64,000 nucleotides of DNA, taken from Lachnospiraceae bacterium (GTDB taxonomy: Bacteria; Bacillota; Clostridia; Lachnospirales; Lachnospiraceae). A program made the position numbers and the translations under genes. Below, piece after piece: positions 34,664 to 44,386 of this stretch. The stretch's first letter is position 1; every line of letters begins with the position of its first letter. The DNA lies in NCBI GenBank assembly GCA_017938315.1, contig JAGBBV010000008.1, forward strand, positions 1 to 64,000, in the 5' to 3' direction. Below the pieces are notes generated by a model. That model had not been told where the DNA came from, ran no database searches, and saw nothing but the letters and a program-made list of their open reading frames with translations.

Positions 34664-36256
34664 TTACTGTCCTTCTCCTGCAAGAGCTGCTTCTACTTCT
34701 GTAAGAACCCCCTCCGGTGTGGTCACATAGGAAACACCGTTAATTTCCACTGCCTGGTTTCTCACTAAGACTCCGTCCGCACCAAAGTAGTAGGGCTGTT
34801 TTGCAATAGTGTATACACCTGTGACAATATGACCTACCTCATCGGCATAATAGGTCTGTTCTCCAAGTGTAATCCATCCTGTGAGCATCTGTCCGGTAGC
34901 TGTATCGTAGTAATAGCTTCCGTCCTCTCTTGCTACCATTCCTGTCATCATGACACCTTCAGGTGTAAACAAATAGTTCTTTTTGTCAATGACTGCTGCA
35001 CCTGTTACCAGGTGTCCGTCATCGGGAGATAAATAATGACGTCCTGCTGCGTCATCTAAAAATCCACGGACCTTCATTCCTGTAGCCGGATCATAATAAA
35101 ATGTTCCGTTTTCTAAGGTAATCCATCCTCCCTGTCTGACACCATTTGCATCAAACATAAATTCTATGCCGTCAATATTCTGAGCTCCGGTAAGCATATG
35201 TCCGTCTGTTCTGTCAAAGAAATAGAACTTACCCTCTGCATCACTCATCCATTCTCTTTTCATAATACCGTTATTTGCCGGATCATAATAAAACCTCTGG
35301 TCGCCGAGGACTACCCAGCCGCTAAGTTTAACACCTTCTGCGGTAAAATAATAGTCTGCACCCTCTACCACGCACTGACCTCTTGCTATGCTACCGTCTG
35401 CGGGTGATAAATAATAGGTTCCCGAAGGATCCGTAAACCAGCCTCTCACCATGTTACCTGCAACGTCAAGATAATATCTGGTATTATTATAATCTACCCA
35501 GCCTTTTTGCATGCGCCAATTACGGTAGAATCTTATGGCACCGTTGCGCTCCACAAATCCTTCCGGAATAATTAATGAACTGTAATCTTTGTACTGATAA
35601 TTTAAATCCACGCGGCCACCGATGCCGGGAACACTTCCGCTGCTGGTGTGCTGCCAAAAGCATACATTATTGGTGCTTCCGCAAGTTCCATTATAATGAG
35701 CTACCCATCTGTCCCATCCGCAAATACTCAATTTGCCGTCAAACAAATTTTTGTAGGAATATACCATGGGATAATACCCCGCTGCGTCTATGGGAAAACA
35801 AAACGAATTAATAATGGAAATCAAAAGTTCCTGGCTTAAATTCTTATGCACTTTGTCTTCAATATCAAAAACGATAGGAAAATTAATGGTATAATTTTTA
35901 ACCCATTCCAATACCAGATTTGCCTCCTGGGCAGCTGCTTCCGGAGTGGTTGCATAAGAGTAAATGTAAACACCGGTCTTTAATCCTGCCGCCTGGGCAC
36001 CGGTGATATTTGCTGCAAAATTAGGATCAATACCACTTTTGGTACTTCCCACTTTAATAAATACAAAATCATAGCCTGCGGCTTTTACCTGGTTCCAATC
36101 AATGGGACCGTTATATTGGGAAACATCAATCCCTTTTGAAACTGCCTGCTTCGCCATAACTTCAGCCGGCTGCATGGTCCACAATACAGAAACTGCCATG
36201 ATGGTTGCAAGCAGTGTCGCAGTTAATTTTCTGACTGTGTTTCTAAATTTTTTCAT
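34664..36256 (-). CDS. Secreted GH25 lysozyme with cell-wall-binding repeats
   Basis: 530 residues. Signal peptide (residues 1-35, ending VMAKQA), a GH25 muramidase domain of about 200 residues with GIDVSQYNG, FVFIKVGS and the catalytic acidic cluster PIVFDIED, then FWQHTSSGSVPGIGGRVDLN. The C-terminal roughly 280 residues are about 13 repeats of the choline-binding type (GWV...RYYLD, GWITLGEQTYYAD). It cleaves peptidoglycan glycan strands outside the cell, likely during wall turnover. The gene is single, preceded by a long hairpin region. Confidence 0.95.
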   Translation of the reverse strand: MKKFRNTVRKLTATLLATIMAVSVLWTMQPAEVMAKQAVSKGIDVSQYNGPIDWNQVKAAGYDFVFIKVGSTKSGIDPNFAANITGAQAAGLKTGVYIYSYATTPEAAAQEANLVLEWVKNYTINFPIVFDIEDKVHKNLSQELLISIINSFCFPIDAAGYYPMVYSYKNLFDGKLSICGWDRWVAHYNGTCGSTNNVCFWQHTSSGSVPGIGGRVDLNYQYKDYSSLIIPEGFVERNGAIRFYRNWRMQKGWVDYNNTRYYLDVAGNMVRGWFTDPSGTYYLSPADGSIARGQCVVEGADYYFTAEGVKLSGWVVLGDQRFYYDPANNGIMKREWMSDAEGKFYFFDRTDGHMLTGAQNIDGIEFMFDANGVRQGGWITLENGTFYYDPATGMKVRGFLDDAAGRHYLSPDDGHLVTGAAVIDKKNYLFTPEGVMMTGMVAREDGSYYYDTATGQMLTGWITLGEQTYYADEVGHIVTGVYTIAKQPYYFGADGVLVRNQAVEINGVSYVTTPEGVLTEVEAALAGEGQ

Positions 36257-36306
36257 CCTTTGTTCCTACCTTCTCTTTTTCACTTGTTTTTTCATTCTAT
36301 AAACTC

Positions 36307-36351
36307 GCATGCCCGCGCTTTGCACTCACTGCTGCTACCGCAGCGGCATGC
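36307..36351. repeat. Inverted repeat in the eno-lysozyme gap
   Basis: GCATGCC (36307-36313) and GGCATGC (36345-36351) flank a GC-rich interior with further partial pairing. It follows the eno terminator and has no T-run; possibly a dispersed palindromic repeat. Confidence 0.45.
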
Positions 36352-36357
36352 TCATTA

Positions 36358-36412
36358 TAACGGCACGAAAAACAAATGCAGCTTTGCTGCGCTTGTTTTT
36401 CATGTGCCGTTA
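36358..36412 (-). terminator. Long hairpin overlapping the eno stop codon
   Basis: Stems TAACGGCAC, GAAAAACAA and GCAGC pair successively with GCTGC, TTGTTTTTC and GTGCCGTTA, 23 bp in all with small internal loops. It starts in the stop codon of eno and would terminate or stabilise that mRNA. The T-run after it is weak. Confidence 0.65.
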
Positions 36413-37729
36413 TATTTTGTTAAACGGTTCTTTATAGCATGCTACGCTTCCCAATTCTTCTTCAATTCTAAGAAGCTGGTTATACTTCGCCACACGGTCA
36501 CTTCTACAAGGTGCACCTGTCTTAATCTGGCCTGCGTTTACTGCAACAGCTAAGTCTGCAATAAAAGTGTCCTCTGTCTCGCCGGACCTGTGGGATATAA
36601 CAGCTTTATAACCATTTTTCTGTGCCATTTCAATGGCTTCCATTGCTTCGGAAACTGTACCGATTTGATTTACTTTTACAAGAATTGCATTTGCCACATG
36701 AAGCTTAATACCTGCATCTAAACGCTTGGTGTTTGTCACAAACAGATCGTCTCCCACAAGCTGAATCTTGTCACCTAAACGCTCTGTCATATGCTTCCAA
36801 CCATCCCAGTCATCTTCCGCAAGGCCGTCTTCAATGGAAAGAATCGGGAATTCATGAATCAATTCCTCATAATAAGATATCATTTCGGCGGTATCCCTGA
36901 CAACTTCCTTACCCGTCAGTGCACTTTCTCCGGGGAAATGGTACATACCTGTCTTTTCATTGTATAATTCACTGCTTGCCACGTCAAGGGCTATCTTGAT
37001 ATCTTGCCCTGGTAAATATTTACTCTTTTCAATTGCCTCTACAATCAGCGACAACACAGCCTTTGCATCAGGAAGGTCAGGGGCAAATCCACCCTCGTCA
37101 CCGACGCCGGTAGAGAGTCCTTTCTCTTCTAATATTTTCTTTAAAAAATGGTATATTTCTGCACAAATACGAAGTCCGTCCGCAAAGTTTTCCGCCTGCA
37201 CCGGCATAATCATAAATTCCTGGAAGTCTACAGTATTGGATGCATGCTTTCCGCCATTTAATATATTCATCATGGGAACCGGCATCAGCCTTGTATAAGC
37301 ACCACCCAAATACTGATATAATGGAATATTCAAAGCCTTTGCCGCTGCTCTGGCTACCGCCATAGACACTGCAAGGGTTGCATTGGCTCCAAGATTTCCT
37401 TTATTGTCCGTTCCGTCCGTCTCAATTAAGATTCTGTCAATTTCAATCTGGTTTAAACCGTTTCTTCCGTAAATGGCCTCTTTGATTTTCGTGTTGATAT
37501 TAGAAACTGCCTTTCTAACCCCTAATCCGAAATATCTGGTTTCTGCATCGCGAAGTTCCACTGCTTCGAAGCGGCCTGTGCTGGCCCCTGATGGAACGGA
37601 TGCCTTTCCTGCATATCTCTTCCCTGTCATGGTATCTGTCAGGGTAATTTCTGCCTCAACAGTAGGATTTCCTCTGGAATCTAGGATTTCTCTTCCGTGG
37701 ATATTGGTAATCTGCATATATGTTTTCAT
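36410..37729 (-). CDS. eno: Enolase
   Basis: 439 residues. Converts 2-phosphoglycerate to phosphoenolpyruvate in the cytoplasm. Signatures: [14 protein letters not shown] near the N-terminus, the catalytic Glu region [10 protein letters not shown], metal ligands in [19 protein letters not shown] and VGDDLFVTN, and [16 protein letters not shown] lies 6 nt before the start at 37729. Monocistronic, divergent from the mannosyltransferase gene. Confidence 0.98.
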   Translation of the reverse strand: MKTYMQITNIHGREILDSRGNPTVEAEITLTDTMTGKRYAGKASVPSGASTGRFEAVELRDAETRYFGLGVRKAVSNINTKIKEAIYGRNGLNQIEIDRILIETDGTDNKGNLGANATLAVSMAVARAAAKALNIPLYQYLGGAYTRLMPVPMMNILNGGKHASNTVDFQEFMIMPVQAENFADGLRICAEIYHFLKKILEEKGLSTGVGDEGGFAPDLPDAKAVLSLIVEAIEKSKYLPGQDIKIALDVASSELYNEKTGMYHFPGESALTGKEVVRDTAEMISYYEELIHEFPILSIEDGLAEDDWDGWKHMTERLGDKIQLVGDDLFVTNTKRLDAGIKLHVANAILVKVNQIGTVSEAMEAIEMAQKNGYKAVISHRSGETEDTFIADLAVAVNAGQIKTGAPCRSDRVAKYNQLLRIEEELGSVACYKEPFNKI

Positions 37730-37793
37730 AAATAGCCTCCTGCCGTTCTTTTTTCTTATTTACAAGTATAGCCTTTTGTCTACAGTTTCATTC

Positions 37794-37822
37794 TTGTTTT
37801 CGCAGCTTTTCCTTGCTATACT
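37794..37822 (+). promoter_or_regulatory. Promoter of the PMT-like gene
   Basis: TTGTTT (37794-37799), 17-bp spacer, TATACT (37817-37822), 33 bp ahead of the start codon. Confidence 0.6.
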
Positions 37823-37854
37823 GTAAATCAGAAAAAAGATTAAGAGGGAATCCT

Positions 37855-39477
37855 ATGACAAAAAAAGATTACATATGCATGAGCGCTCTCATGCTAATAT
37901 TTACTATTTTGGTTTTTTTCAAATTGGGAAATGCCTACGCACCGGAATCTGCCTATACCACTACATCCGAAAGCCGGGATATTATTATTGATTTCGGCGA
38001 ATATATAGATGTAACCGATATGCATATTTTTTTAGGAAATTTAGAAGCAAGAACCTTTTCTCTTTCTGTTTTTAACGAAGTGAGCGGCCAATGGGAAGTT
38101 ATTAACGGTGAGGATAATGCAGAAACTGTTTTTGCTTGGAATAAACTTCCCATCAATTATAACACCCGCTATCTTGGCATGGTTGCGCTTCACGATGCCG
38201 CCGTCTTAAATGAAATGGTCTTTACCGGTCCTTCCGGTGAAGTCATAGTACCTGTAAACACACAGGACTATCCTGCTCTTTTCGATGAACAGGATATGTT
38301 TCCCGATGCAGTTACCTATATGAGCGGCAGCATGTTTGACGAAGTATATCACGGCCGTACTGCTTACGAGTTCATCCATGGTCTTACCACCTACGAAACC
38401 ACTCACCCCCACCTTGGAAAAATCATCATCTCCCTGGGAATTTGTTTATTTGGCATGAATCCCTTCGGATGGCGCTTTATGTCTGCCCTCTTTGGCATTC
38501 TCATTATCGGTGTCATGTACATTTTTGCCAAAAAGTTGTTCAAAAACACTTATGTTGCAACTGCAACTGCAGGGCTTCTCACCTTTGACTGTATGCATCT
38601 GACTTTATCAAGAATTGCAACCATTGATATCTTTGCAGCATTCTTTATTCTGCTTATGTTTTACTTTATGTACGACTATATGACCAAAGAAACTCTTTTA
38701 CCCCTGGCTCTGTGCGGTATTTCCATGGCCTGTGGCATCGCAACCAAATGGACCGGTGTGTATGCAGGACTAGGGCTTGCAGTTTTATTCTTTTGGTATA
38801 CTTTTACTCATTTTAAAGGCAAACAGACTTTCCGGTTATTTGGCTATTGCTGCATCTTCTTTGTGGCAATTCCGTTACTTGTTTATACACTTAGCTTTAT
38901 ACCCGTTGTGGGATATACACCGTACAATGGCTTGATTGATAAAACCATACAGGGTACCATGGCCATGTACGATTACCATGCCAATTTGGAAGCTGAACAT
39001 TATTACAGTTCTCCTTTTTATGAGTGGCCCTTTATTTGGATGCCCCTTTTATATGCAAACGACATGGTAAATGCCACCCATGTCAGTGCTGTAAGCTGTA
39101 TGGGTAATCCTGCCATCTGGTGGGTGGGTATCCCTTGTGTATTCTTTCTTCTCTATCAGTGGATATTTAAGAAAGATAAACAAGCAGGCTTTCTTTGCAT
39201 TGCATATGCAGCCCAGTACATTCCCTGGATGAGCATTGGAAGAATCACCTTCATTTATCATTACTTCCCTGCTATTTTGTTTGTGATACTAATGATGGGT
39301 TATACCATGAACTATCTGAACACCAACTTTAAATACGGAAAAAAGGCGACTGCCCTATATCTCGGCATCGCCCTTATCGTTTTCTTTATCTTTTATCCCG
39401 TTGTTTCCGGGTATCCCATCTCTCAGGAATGGGGACTAAAACTCCGCTTATTAAAAGATTGGATTATTGTATTGTAA
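37855..39477 (+). CDS. PMT-like GT-C membrane glycosyltransferase
   Basis: About 540 residues. One N-terminal TM helix, an extracytoplasmic beta-rich insert (about 30-165), the active-site loop FDEVYHGRTAYEFIHG with the acidic pair and the HPHLGKIIIS motif of protein O-mannosyltransferases (usual form HPPLGK), then about ten TM helices. Such enzymes use polyprenyl-phosphate sugar to glycosylate proteins outside the membrane. Start at 37855 follows AGAGGGAATCCT. Its 3' end overlaps the next, convergent gene by 14 nt. Protein acceptor unknown. Confidence 0.85.
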   Translation: MTKKDYICMSALMLIFTILVFFKLGNAYAPESAYTTTSESRDIIIDFGEYIDVTDMHIFLGNLEARTFSLSVFNEVSGQWEVINGEDNAETVFAWNKLPINYNTRYLGMVALHDAAVLNEMVFTGPSGEVIVPVNTQDYPALFDEQDMFPDAVTYMSGSMFDEVYHGRTAYEFIHGLTTYETTHPHLGKIIISLGICLFGMNPFGWRFMSALFGILIIGVMYIFAKKLFKNTYVATATAGLLTFDCMHLTLSRIATIDIFAAFFILLMFYFMYDYMTKETLLPLALCGISMACGIATKWTGVYAGLGLAVLFFWYTFTHFKGKQTFRLFGYCCIFFVAIPLLVYTLSFIPVVGYTPYNGLIDKTIQGTMAMYDYHANLEAEHYYSSPFYEWPFIWMPLLYANDMVNATHVSAVSCMGNPAIWWVGIPCVFFLLYQWIFKKDKQAGFLCIAYAAQYIPWMSIGRITFIYHYFPAILFVILMMGYTMNYLNTNFKYGKKATALYLGIALIVFFIFYPVVSGYPISQEWGLKLRLLKDWIIVL

Positions 39478-40669
39478 GTGTATATTCGCTTACCTGTTTG
39501 TACAAGTCACAGCCTACGTATACTATCAGTGCAAGCTGTCCGATGGCAAGATATTGTATGGGTACAATGGTCACCCCTATGAGATAAGGCATAAAAGTCA
39601 GTAGGGAAACCAGTATAAAGCCGCAGGCAACCGGCAGCCTCTTACCTTTGTACATACTATAAACAATTGCCAGTAAGTCAATAAAGAATCCATATCTGTC
39701 ATGCATGTGCGGCAGACTGTACACGGTGATTGCCACTGTAAAAAGTGCCAGTGTAACCATTACATCTTCCGTCAGCATGACATTTTTTGTGTAGAAATAA
39801 TAAGCAATGCATCCCAGCAATATCACCGTCATATAAAGTCCTGCCCCGCTCACTTCTTCTGCATGCCGCATATCCGGCATCGCCTCACCAATCAACGCAT
39901 AAATATTCGGATATTGTAATGTCCCCCAAGGATAATATCCCGACTGGCTGAAGTAGACAGATAATACATTTTTCAAATCACGGCCTGCTATCCATGCCGG
40001 AACCGCACTTGCCACATAGATAACCGGAACCCATAAAAGATGTCTTAACAGAATGGTTTTCCTTTTCAGCCACATAATCATGTAAAACGGCAGTAAAAAC
40101 AGGGACTGCAACTTAAAAGCAAAGGATATTGCAAAGAAAATCATGGATTTATTACTGTTGTCTTTCAAAAAATAATAGAAAGAATATAACAAAAAACAGG
40201 TGTAAATCATATCGCATTGACACCAATATGCACCATCTAAAATCACTGTGGGCGAAAGCAATAACGCCGCCATTCCTAAAATAGCTCTTCTTTTGCTTTT
40301 TGTAATTTCATACACAATCAGGAAAATAGCAATTGCTCCTATGTATTCAAATAAAACTGACACCAGTTTCAACGCATATAAATCATTGGTGCTGATGTAG
40401 GAAAGAATCGTCATAATATACATATACGGTGAGGTATAATTGGATATTTCCATTCCAAGGGACCAAAAACCACCGTTTTCTCTTATTTCAAACATCCATT
40501 TCTGCAAAAATCCATAGTAATCCGCTGATTCAATAGGAAAAAGATTCATACGGATAACAAATGCGAAAATAAATAAACAACCTATAAATGCAAAATCTAC
40601 TACCTTGAAATCAATTCCCTTTATCTTAATGTCTTTATTCATAATTTGATCTATCATGCGTTCTTTCAT
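39464..40669 (-). CDS. GT-C/GT87-like membrane glycosyltransferase
   Basis: About 401 residues with some ten TM helices. The first outer loop contains FPIESADYYGFLQKW, with an acidic residue typical of GT-C enzymes, and a later loop reads LDGAYWCQCDMIYTCF, resembling mannosyltransferases that use lipid-linked donors. Start at 40669 is preferred because promoter elements occupy the earlier frame and GGAATAAG precedes it; other ATGs follow closely. Substrate is unknown. Converges on the PMT-like gene. Confidence 0.75.
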   Translation of the reverse strand: MKERMIDQIMNKDIKIKGIDFKVVDFAFIGCLFIFAFVIRMNLFPIESADYYGFLQKWMFEIRENGGFWSLGMEISNYTSPYMYIMTILSYISTNDLYALKLVSVLFEYIGAIAIFLIVYEITKSKRRAILGMAALLLSPTVILDGAYWCQCDMIYTCFLLYSFYYFLKDNSNKSMIFFAISFAFKLQSLFLLPFYMIMWLKRKTILLRHLLWVPVIYVASAVPAWIAGRDLKNVLSVYFSQSGYYPWGTLQYPNIYALIGEAMPDMRHAEEVSGAGLYMTVILLGCIAYYFYTKNVMLTEDVMVTLALFTVAITVYSLPHMHDRYGFFIDLLAIVYSMYKGKRLPVACGFILVSLLTFMPYLIGVTIVPIQYLAIGQLALIVYVGCDLYKQVSEYTLTIQ

Positions 40670-40706
40670 CTTATTCCATGCTCTTTCCTTTTGATTTATC
40701 TCATTT

Positions 40707-40735
40707 ATTATATCTTGAAATAAAAAGAGTTTCAA
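40707..40735 (-). promoter_or_regulatory. Promoter of the GT87-like gene
   Basis: Minus-strand TTGAAA (40730-40735), 17-bp spacer, TATAAT (40707-40712). Confidence 0.75.
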
Positions 40736-40741
40736 CTCGCA

Positions 40742-40770
40742 AAAGAAAACCGCTTACTTAACGTAAGCGG
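40742..40770 (-). terminator. Terminator overlapping the ABC permease stop
   Basis: CCGCTTAC/GTAAGCGG, 8-bp stem and 5-nt loop, then TTTTCTTTT on the minus strand. The stop codon of the permease gene lies inside the stem. Confidence 0.85.
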
Positions 40771-43000
40771 TATCTTCCTCTACAAATCCCGGTACTCCAG
40801 CAAGTGCAAACCCATAATATGCCATTCCATCGTTATCGATTCCTACTTCACTTTCCGGTTTGAAATACACAATTACCATATAGTCATCATCTGCTCCATT
40901 TGCATTATGCCAACTTTGATATAAGTAATCTCTTGGATAAAGACTATCGCATAATTTCTCTATATCTTCTTCGGATTCATATGTAATCCTTGTTGTAAAA
41001 TCATTCAACTCATCATATTCCTTAGGAACAACCATTGTTGCTGCCTCAAAACCTGCCTGTGTAAATTCTGATACTTCCTCCTGCTCATTTGCGGCTTCAA
41101 CCAGTTCATTATGATAATTGGTCACCTGGATACGCTCTATATCTTCCGGATTAAGATATCCGTCCATGTAGTATCCTTTCTCTTTCAGATAAGCAATCGA
41201 CTTTTCATAAAAAGGATAAATCTGCAGTGATGTTTCCGCATAAGAAGTATAGTGTTCGTTTTTCTTTTCAAAACTAAGCACCATGCTTCCAACGCAAGCA
41301 TTTTCACGGAACTTAAAGAAACTGCTGCTTCTGATATCTTCCTGATATAATTTCAAAAGTTCTTTTGCTTCTTCTCTTTTCATGTCAACGCGATAAATAC
41401 CGTTACCAAAATGTGCTATCACTTTTCTGTTTTCATCATTAAGAGCCAGCGTAAGCTCATCGGATGTACCCATATATGCTCCGCTAATAAATTCCTCAGA
41501 GGATTCAATGCGGTCAATTACCTCTGCCATTTCGGGATCATTCACGTCAACCCAAATACTTCTGCTTATCTCTCTCTTATTTGCCATGCGGAAAGTCACA
41601 TTTACAGTATGCCAATTTCGCTCTGTATCATCATAAAGTTTATCTAAATTTTCATATCCATCTACCGCATCTATGGAAAGCTGCAAAAGTTTATTCACTG
41701 AGCCAATATCGGTCAGATACATATGTTCATCAGCAAACTGTCTTCTTGACATATACTGCATATCCTCATCCCAATAACTGTTTCCATAATAGGTATAATC
41801 ATCAATGGGGAATTCCACAAATGCACTTTCTACCTTTTCCGGATTGGGTATATAGGTGTCATACCCCAAAATATCAAATCGGAATATACAGAAAATAAAT
41901 GCCACTGCAACTGCTGAAATAACGATATGGGATTTCTTATGAAGCATCCCTTTAATATCAAATTCATAAATCACCTGCATTAAGCAGCACATAAAAATGG
42001 TAGCCACTATCAAGGCAAACAGAACAACTCCAAAGTTGGTGGTACCATATATAGGATTGTAATTTACCATACTTGCCACTGCAAGTCCTACTAAAAGTGC
42101 AATCGGAACTGTCAGTAAAATTTTAAGCCAAGGCTTGGGCCATGAAAAGGCTATGGCTTTTCCCGCCGCCTCTGCAGGTCTCTTTAGATAAGCTATGTAT
42201 GCAACAGTACCCGTGCACCCTGCAAATATGAGCAAACTGCATGCACTTTTTAACATCCCTCCATTGATTGCATCATAGGAAAACAGCATGGTAAATGGAG
42301 ATAACACCGGTTCTGTACTTATACTGTATCCGGAGTATAATTTAAAGAACATATCCATATACCCCATAACCATCAACCGAACGATACATTCATATAAAAA
42401 CAATACTCCAATAGCGCAATAAGTGATAATCACATGCCCTGTGAGCATCACGGCAAGCATTGTCAGATGATATACACCAAGGAAAAAGCACAAATTCAAA
42501 GCAAATATCTGCCATGCTCCGACAAAGATATCCGCAGTCATAAAACCGTTACATGCTACAACGAGCAGTGAAGTCAACACACCTATAAAATAGGGCACTA
42601 CACAAATGATTACACCGTTTAGCCAGATAACCAAAAAACGCTTTTTGCGTCTTACAGGCATTGCATTATAAAAATCAATTTTCTTTTTATGATATAAATA
42701 GGAGAATCCCTGTATTCCGCAAAAAACAGCTATCATTGCAATCACAAGCCAAGCCGCACCGCTCTGTCCACACAGCATGGACGTAATGGAATAAGTCACC
42801 TCATTATAAAGCATCCGGGTTCCCACCGCTTCCCCGTAAACTTCAATATAACCTTCCAAATTGCTTTTGTTCTGGCTGATTACTATGGCAAGAATGGACG
42901 GAAGCACAATGACAAAGGAAAAAAAGGATACAATCCACACCCAGATTCTTCTTTTATTATTTTCTCTTAAACTAGCCAAGAATGAGTTTTTTAATGTCAT
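40754..43000 (-). CDS. ABC transporter permease (ABC-2 type, DUF6449-like C-terminus)
   Basis: 748 residues. About ten membrane helices in the first 390 residues, with HKKKIDFYNAMPVRRKK in a cytoplasmic loop, then a large extracytoplasmic domain of about 350 residues (DTYIPNPEKVESAFVEFP onward). This layout fits permeases of YtrA-regulated transporters of Firmicutes, some annotated DUF6449. It overlaps the ATPase gene by 29 nt. Role is likely export or protection against envelope-active compounds, inferred from the operon type. Confidence 0.85.
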   Translation of the reverse strand: MTLKNSFLASLRENNKRRIWVWIVSFFSFVIVLPSILAIVISQNKSNLEGYIEVYGEAVGTRMLYNEVTYSITSMLCGQSGAAWLVIAMIAVFCGIQGFSYLYHKKKIDFYNAMPVRRKKRFLVIWLNGVIICVVPYFIGVLTSLLVVACNGFMTADIFVGAWQIFALNLCFFLGVYHLTMLAVMLTGHVIITYCAIGVLFLYECIVRLMVMGYMDMFFKLYSGYSISTEPVLSPFTMLFSYDAINGGMLKSACSLLIFAGCTGTVAYIAYLKRPAEAAGKAIAFSWPKPWLKILLTVPIALLVGLAVASMVNYNPIYGTTNFGVVLFALIVATIFMCCLMQVIYEFDIKGMLHKKSHIVISAVAVAFIFCIFRFDILGYDTYIPNPEKVESAFVEFPIDDYTYYGNSYWDEDMQYMSRRQFADEHMYLTDIGSVNKLLQLSIDAVDGYENLDKLYDDTERNWHTVNVTFRMANKREISRSIWVDVNDPEMAEVIDRIESSEEFISGAYMGTSDELTLALNDENRKVIAHFGNGIYRVDMKREEAKELLKLYQEDIRSSSFFKFRENACVGSMVLSFEKKNEHYTSYAETSLQIYPFYEKSIAYLKEKGYYMDGYLNPEDIERIQVTNYHNELVEAANEQEEVSEFTQAGFEAATMVVPKEYDELNDFTTRITYESEEDIEKLCDSLYPRDYLYQSWHNANGADDDYMVIVYFKPESEVGIDNDGMAYYGFALAGVPGFVEEDTAYVK

Positions 43001-43877
43001 AGCCCACTACCTCCGTTTCGCTGATAAATATTTCCTCTAATGAAAGAGGTAACGCTTCCAGAAATACTGTGTTTACCGTAGCAAAAATGGCGAGTATTTC
43101 CGCCTTACTTCCCCGTACCGTAAGCGTGTTTAAGGAACCTCTCTTTTCATTTTTCATAATATCAAGAGAAGAAATTGCTTTTTCCTCATCCTCATTGCTG
43201 GAAAATACACACTGTACCTTCTGAATGTTGCACTTCATATCTTCCAAATCTTTTGAAAGAAGTACACCGCCTTTGTGAAGAAGTCCCACATGGTCACAAA
43301 TGTCTTCCAATTCTCTTAAGTTATGGGAAGCAATAATGGGAGTCAGTCCCCTTTTCTCCATTTCGCTTGCAAAAATACTTTTAATGCCCTGACGCATGAC
43401 CGGATCAAGTCCGTCAAAGGTTTCATCACCAAGCAGATATTTTGTGTTGCTGCAGATACCGCAAATGAGTGCAAGCTGCTTCTTCATTCCTTTGGAATAT
43501 GTATTAATTTTTCTTCTTTTATCCAATCCAAAATTCACCAGATAATTATAATAATCCTCCACTGCAAACTCCGGATATACACTGCTTAAATACTTCTGCA
43601 TATCCACCGGATTGCTGTTTGCGAAGAAATACGGTTCATCTGCGATAAAATAAAATTTACGTTTTGCCTCCACATTGTCAAAAACAGGAAGTCCGTCTAT
43701 GGCAATTTCTCCCTCGTCCGGCTCTAAAATACCTGCTACCATACGAAGTACCGTGCTCTTTCCCGCACCGTTTGTTCCAATCAGACCAAACACTGTGTTT
43801 TCTTTAATAGAAACACTGACATTGTCAACTGCTTTATTGTCCTCAAATGTTTTGCTGACATTTCTTATCTCAATCAT
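42972..43877 (-). CDS. ABC transporter ATP-binding protein
   Basis: About 301 residues. Walker A GTNGAGKST (about 37-45), signature YSKGMKKQLAL, Walker B KYLLGDETFDGLDP and switch His in IIASHN. A C-terminal extension of about 80 residues follows. Start at 43877 is preceded by GGAGGAACTT and overlaps the regulator stop as ATGA; the upstream TTG is unlikely. It energises the permease encoded next. Confidence 0.95.
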   Translation of the reverse strand: MIEIRNVSKTFEDNKAVDNVSVSIKENTVFGLIGTNGAGKSTVLRMVAGILEPDEGEIAIDGLPVFDNVEAKRKFYFIADEPYFFANSNPVDMQKYLSSVYPEFAVEDYYNYLVNFGLDKRRKINTYSKGMKKQLALICGICSNTKYLLGDETFDGLDPVMRQGIKSIFASEMEKRGLTPIIASHNLRELEDICDHVGLLHKGGVLLSKDLEDMKCNIQKVQCVFSSNEDEEKAISSLDIMKNEKRGSLNTLTVRGSKAEILAIFATVNTVFLEALPLSLEEIFISETEVVGYDIKKLILG

Positions 43878-44236
43878 AAGTTCCTCCAATCCCTCACATG
43901 ATTTGCAATTTCATCTTCTGTCATTCCTACTTCTACTGCCGCACTGCATATCACCTTAAGCTTTGATAATATTTCTCCCTTATATACCGGCAACAATTTT
44001 GCCGTATCAGACGCAAAGTTTCCTTTCCCTTTTACCGTGTATATGTAACCTTGCTTTTCCAATTCTGCATAAGCACGCTGTATGGTGTTGGGATTAATGG
44101 ATAATTCCACTGCCAAATTACGGACGGAAGGTATCTTTTCATTTGATTTAATAATGCCACGCAATATGAGCATCTTAAACCGTTCAATTACCTGTTCGTA
44201 AATAGGTCTTGCATCGTTACTGTCAATGGGTATCAT
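43874..44236 (-). CDS. GntR-family regulator, YtrA type
   Basis: 120 residues. The winged helix-turn-helix has the GntR signature PIYEQVIERFKMLILRG, IPSVRNLAVELSINPNTIQR and YAELEKQGYIYTVKGKG; only a short C-terminal helical tail follows, which defines the YtrA subfamily. It represses the ABC operon of which it is the first gene, through the operator at 44256-44280. Confidence 0.95.
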   Translation of the reverse strand: MIPIDSNDARPIYEQVIERFKMLILRGIIKSNEKIPSVRNLAVELSINPNTIQRAYAELEKQGYIYTVKGKGNFASDTAKLLPVYKGEILSKLKVICSAAVEVGMTEDEIANHVRDWRNL

Positions 44237-44255
44237 ACGCGCTTCCTTTCTTTTT

Positions 44256-44280
44256 AGTGTACTAATCTCGTTAATACACT
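44256..44280 (-). promoter_or_regulatory. YtrA-type operator
   Basis: AGTGTA-N13-TACACT, a perfect dyad of the known YtrA-box form. It starts 2 bp downstream of the -10 element and covers the predicted transcription start, so binding would block initiation. Confidence 0.85.
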
Positions 44281-44281
44281 C

Positions 44282-44310
44282 ATGATAGCAAAGGCTATTT
44301 TCCCTGTCAA
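44282..44310 (-). promoter_or_regulatory. Promoter of the YtrA-type ABC operon
   Basis: Minus-strand TTGACA (44305-44310), 17-bp spacer, TATCAT (44282-44287). Confidence 0.85.
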
Positions 44311-44356
44311 TTTCCCTTACCCTATATTAAGTCTATCTTAAGGTGTTCTTAAGAAA

Positions 44357-44386
44357 CAAAAACAGCCGGGGTTATCTTCCCCAGCC
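44357..44386 (-). terminator. Terminator of the membrane glycosyltransferase gene
   Basis: GGCTGGGG pairs with CCCCGGCT (two G-U pairs) around a 7-nt loop, then TGTTTTTGTTT on the minus strand. It overlaps the end of the gene. Confidence 0.65.
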
